Source: an uncultured Mucispirillum sp. (GTDB taxonomy: Bacteria > Chrysiogenota > Deferribacteres > Deferribacterales > Mucispirillaceae). From it: 64,000 nucleotides of DNA. Each line of letters starts with the position of its first letter. Within the stretch, counting starts at the first letter, position 1. The notes under the pieces were generated by a model. The model had not been told where the DNA came from and made no database searches. It saw nothing but the letters and a program-made list of their open reading frames with translations. The stretch is taken from the NCBI GenBank assembly GCA_944326705.1, contig CALVEY010000004.1, positions 34,207-98,206 of the forward strand, written 5' to 3'. Shown here one piece after another: positions 62,105 through 64,000 of the stretch. The translations under genes and the position numbers were made by a program.

Positions 62105-63688
62105 ATGTCGATACTTGAAAGAATTAAACAAATTATTAAGAAAAACAAGACTGCACAAAATCAAATAATCATTAAAGAGATTTCAAAAAAAATTGCACAA
62201 CAAGAAACAAATAAAGCAAGTCAGTCAGTATCACCAGAAAACAAACATGCAGAAAAAAGAAAAAGCAGCAGAAATATTTCAAATAAAGCTAAAAGCAGAC
62301 AGAGTAAAAATGCTGAGCTTAAAAATATTAATATGGAAGATGAAGCAGCAGATTTTGGAAACTGGGATATAAATGAATTTCAGGTGGAAGAAAAAGAAGG
62401 TATGCTCCGCTTCCATGATTTAGGGCTTTCTCCTAAACTTATGAAAGGCATATATGAGTGTGAATATAAATACTGCACACCAATTCAGCAGCTTATTCTG
62501 CCAGAAAGTTTAAAAGGTAAAGATGTATCAGGTAAAGCTCAGACTGGTACAGGCAAAACTGCTGCATTTTTAATTACATTATTTACAAGACTTATGAATA
62601 ATGAATTAAATAACAGGAAAAAAGGCACTCCAAGAGCATTAATTATGGCGCCAACAAGAGAGCTTGTTATCCAGATAGAAAAAGATGCAAGAAATATTGG
62701 CAGATACTGCGGTTTAACTATACAGTCAGTTTTTGGCGGTATCAATTATGAAAAACAAAAACGCCAGATAGAAAATAAATTTATAGATATATTAGTTGCT
62801 ACTCCTGGCAGACTTCTTGATTATAAAGACCAGGGTGTGCTTGATTTAAGCGAAGTGGAAATACTTGTTATTGATGAAGCAGACAGAATGCTTGATATGG
62901 GCTTTATTCCAGATATGAAAAAAATTATCAGTGCAGCCCCATCTAAATCAAAAAGGCAGACAATGCTTTTTAGCGCCACATTAAATCAGGATATTTTAAG
63001 ACTTGCTGCTCAGTGGACAAAAGACCCATTAAGCTTTGAAGTAGAATCAAAAGAAATAACTTCTGAAAATATTGAGCAGATTGCTTATATTGCATCAGAC
63101 AAAGAAAAGTTTGCAATCATATATAATATTATTTCGCAGGATATGTTAAGCAGAGTAATTATTTTTGGAAACAGGCGGGATGAAGTTGCCCGTCTTACAG
63201 ATATGTTTAAAGCCTGCGGACTTTCATGTGGTCTTTTATCTGGTGATGTTACTCAGTCAAGAAGAATTAAAACATTAGAAGAACTTAGAAACGGCACAAT
63301 ACGCATATTATGTGCAACAGATGTTGCAGCTCGTGGAATACATGTAGATGGTATTACCCATGTATTTAACTATTCACTGCCTGAAGACCCAGAAGATTAT
63401 GTTCACAGAATAGGCAGAACAGGCAGAGCTGGTGAAAAAGGTGTGTCAGTTATCTTTGCAACTGAAGAAGATTCCTATCTTATCCCTAAAATAGAAAGCT
63501 ATACAAAACATAAGTTAAATTATATAAACCCAGAAGAAAGACTTGTTGTTATACCTGATGATTTAAATAAAATATTAAAACAGTTTAAATCAGGCAGAGG
63601 AAGAAGAAAAACAGGACATTTAAGAGAAAAAAGGGTAAAAAACAGAAAAGAAGTGTCAAATAGACGACCTGTTAAAAGGAAAAAATAA
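62105..63688 (+). CDS. DEAD-box RNA helicase
   Basis: I start this at ATG 62105, behind GAAGGG at 62095-62100; an ATG at 62093 overlaps that site. The roughly 527-residue protein has a basic N-terminal extension (about 100 residues), the Q-motif region PIQQLILP, AQTGTGKTAAF, PTRELVIQ, the VIDEADRMLDMGF motif, SATL and HRIGRTGRAG. It unwinds structured RNA, for example in ribosome assembly or mRNA decay at low temperature. A Lys/Arg-rich tail follows. It has the general layout of RhlE/RhlB-type helicases, without a clear subfamily. Confidence 0.94.
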   Translation: MSILERIKQIIKKNKTAQNQIIIKEISKKIAQQETNKASQSVSPENKHAEKRKSSRNISNKAKSRQSKNAELKNINMEDEAADFGNWDINEFQVEEKEGMLRFHDLGLSPKLMKGIYECEYKYCTPIQQLILPESLKGKDVSGKAQTGTGKTAAFLITLFTRLMNNELNNRKKGTPRALIMAPTRELVIQIEKDARNIGRYCGLTIQSVFGGINYEKQKRQIENKFIDILVATPGRLLDYKDQGVLDLSEVEILVIDEADRMLDMGFIPDMKKIISAAPSKSKRQTMLFSATLNQDILRLAAQWTKDPLSFEVESKEITSENIEQIAYIASDKEKFAIIYNIISQDMLSRVIIFGNRRDEVARLTDMFKACGLSCGLLSGDVTQSRRIKTLEELRNGTIRILCATDVAARGIHVDGITHVFNYSLPEDPEDYVHRIGRTGRAGEKGVSVIFATEEDSYLIPKIESYTKHKLNYINPEERLVVIPDDLNKILKQFKSGRGRRKTGHLREKRVKNRKEVSNRRPVKRKK

Positions 63689-63694
63689 AAAGGA

Positions 63695-63704
63695 TATAAT
63701 TACT
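63695..63704 (+). repeat. Left 10-bp direct repeat flanking the MITE-like element
   Basis: TATAATTACT at 63695-63704 recurs at 63919-63928. It lies directly against the left inverted-repeat arm, as a target-site duplication would. The right copy is three bases away from the arm. Confidence 0.6.
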
Positions 63705-63918
63705 GGTGGTACCCCATTTTTTTATTAAAAAATGCTATAATTATTTGATAATATATGTAAAAATAGAAATAATCTCAGGTAACTGTCATTCAGAGCCTAC
63801 GATAGTAGGCGAAGAATCTTATAATGTTCTAGTTAGTAAAAATTATAGACTCTTCGGCTCCGCTAGCACTTCGCCTCTGAGTGACATAAAATGTTGTAAA
63901 AAATGGGGTACCACCAAG
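63705..63918. mobile_element. MITE-like nested inverted-repeat element
   Basis: Terminal arms GGTGGTACCCCATTTTTT (63705-63722) and its complement (63898-63915) enclose about 175 bases. Inside, TGTCATTCAGAG and CTCTGAGTGACA form a second, imperfect inverted repeat (11 of 12), GAAGAATCT and AGACTCTTC a third (8 of 9), and GCCTAC-GATA-GTAGGC a perfect small hairpin. There is no transposase. The inner part resembles the widespread palindromic repeats with a GTCATTC...GAAGAATCT core that give spurious CHSERSEES-type ORFs in annotations. It lies just after the helicase stop. Confidence 0.68.
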
Positions 63919-63928
63919 TATAATTACT
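63919..63928 (+). repeat. Right 10-bp direct repeat flanking the MITE-like element
   Basis: Second copy of TATAATTACT. The sequence after it (ACCCCCATTTTTTTAT) resembles what follows the left copy (ACCCCATTTTTTTAT). The direct repeat may therefore extend imperfectly over about 30 bases. Confidence 0.55.
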
Positions 63929-64000
63929 GCTTCACCCCCATTTTTTTATAATAATACTAATAACTATATAATAATTAAAATAAAATATTTACTAGAGTTA

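Noticed and set aside
63706..63951. 81-residue plus-strand ORF across the MITE-like element
   Set aside because: It reads through inverted-repeat DNA, has an HSEPTIVGEES stretch typical of false repeat ORFs, and has no ribosome-binding site.

Overview
The window is AT-rich (about 30% G+C by eye), gene-dense bacterial DNA. The gene set points to a Gram-negative anaerobe: anaerobic-route cobalamin genes, MenG/UbiE, an SfrAB/NuoG-type flavin and Fe-S oxidoreductase pair, a lipoprotein with Ig-like domains, and Mrp and DUF134/NifX-type Fe-S proteins. It would fit Deferribacterota such as Mucispirillum, but no rRNA or marker gene here proves that. I saw no tRNA, rRNA or CRISPR array.

Region 1 (1-11239) is one tightly packed, often overlapping plus-strand operon for late cobalamin synthesis: hemD (partial), cbiX, cbiET, cbiA, cobU, cobS, a second CobU-like gene, cobC, cbiB, cobD, cbiP, the cobA/btuR-type adenosyltransferase, cbiC and cobT. 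The remaining cbi genes would have to lie upstream or elsewhere.

Region 2 (11460-43641) is a surface-polysaccharide locus that opens with a clear sigma70-type promoter. It starts with dTDP-rhamnose genes (rfbACBD), galE and a Wzm/Wzt ABC exporter. RgpF-type glycosyltransferases, a sulfatase-like membrane protein and a membrane-anchored protein with a near-perfect 775-bp internal duplication follow. Two acyl-transfer modules come next. Module A is FkbH + ACP + MBOAT + SGNH/AlgX-like protein, which suggests glyceryl-type decoration. Module B contains a second MBOAT and SGNH-like protein, a tiny membrane protein, a YidC-like protein, a GNAT-like protein, a second ACP, an SDR, an AMP-forming ligase and an Asp/Glu-type racemase. 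Its parts resemble the Dlt system of Gram-positive bacteria (ligase, ACP, MBOAT, SGNH protein, small membrane protein). The module B MBOAT and the racemase each contain a nine-G tract in very AT-rich DNA, and a one-base change in either tract gives a premature stop. This looks like paired phase variation of a polysaccharide modification and is the most interesting signal here. The end of the locus carries a mobile-looking AAA/DUF4143 ATPase cassette flanked by 23-bp repeats and a duplicated glycosyltransferase 3' end.

Region 3 (43765-58638) holds a metal-cluster set (DUF134, Mrp, His-rich NifX-like), a divergent phosphohexomutase, an orphan HicB-like protein, a GNAT enzyme, a Sel1-repeat protein, the SfrAB-like pair, a minus-strand signalling operon (degenerate kinase, CheY, HDOD, PP2C-type phosphatase) that ends in menG, and a HIT protein.

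Region 4 (58639-64000) has a 690-base gap with a strong promoter, low-complexity DNA and a 17-bp perfect-length hairpin (possible small RNA or leader), a BIG2/GLUG lipoprotein, a DEAD-box helicase and a MITE-like nested inverted repeat flanked by 10-bp direct repeats.
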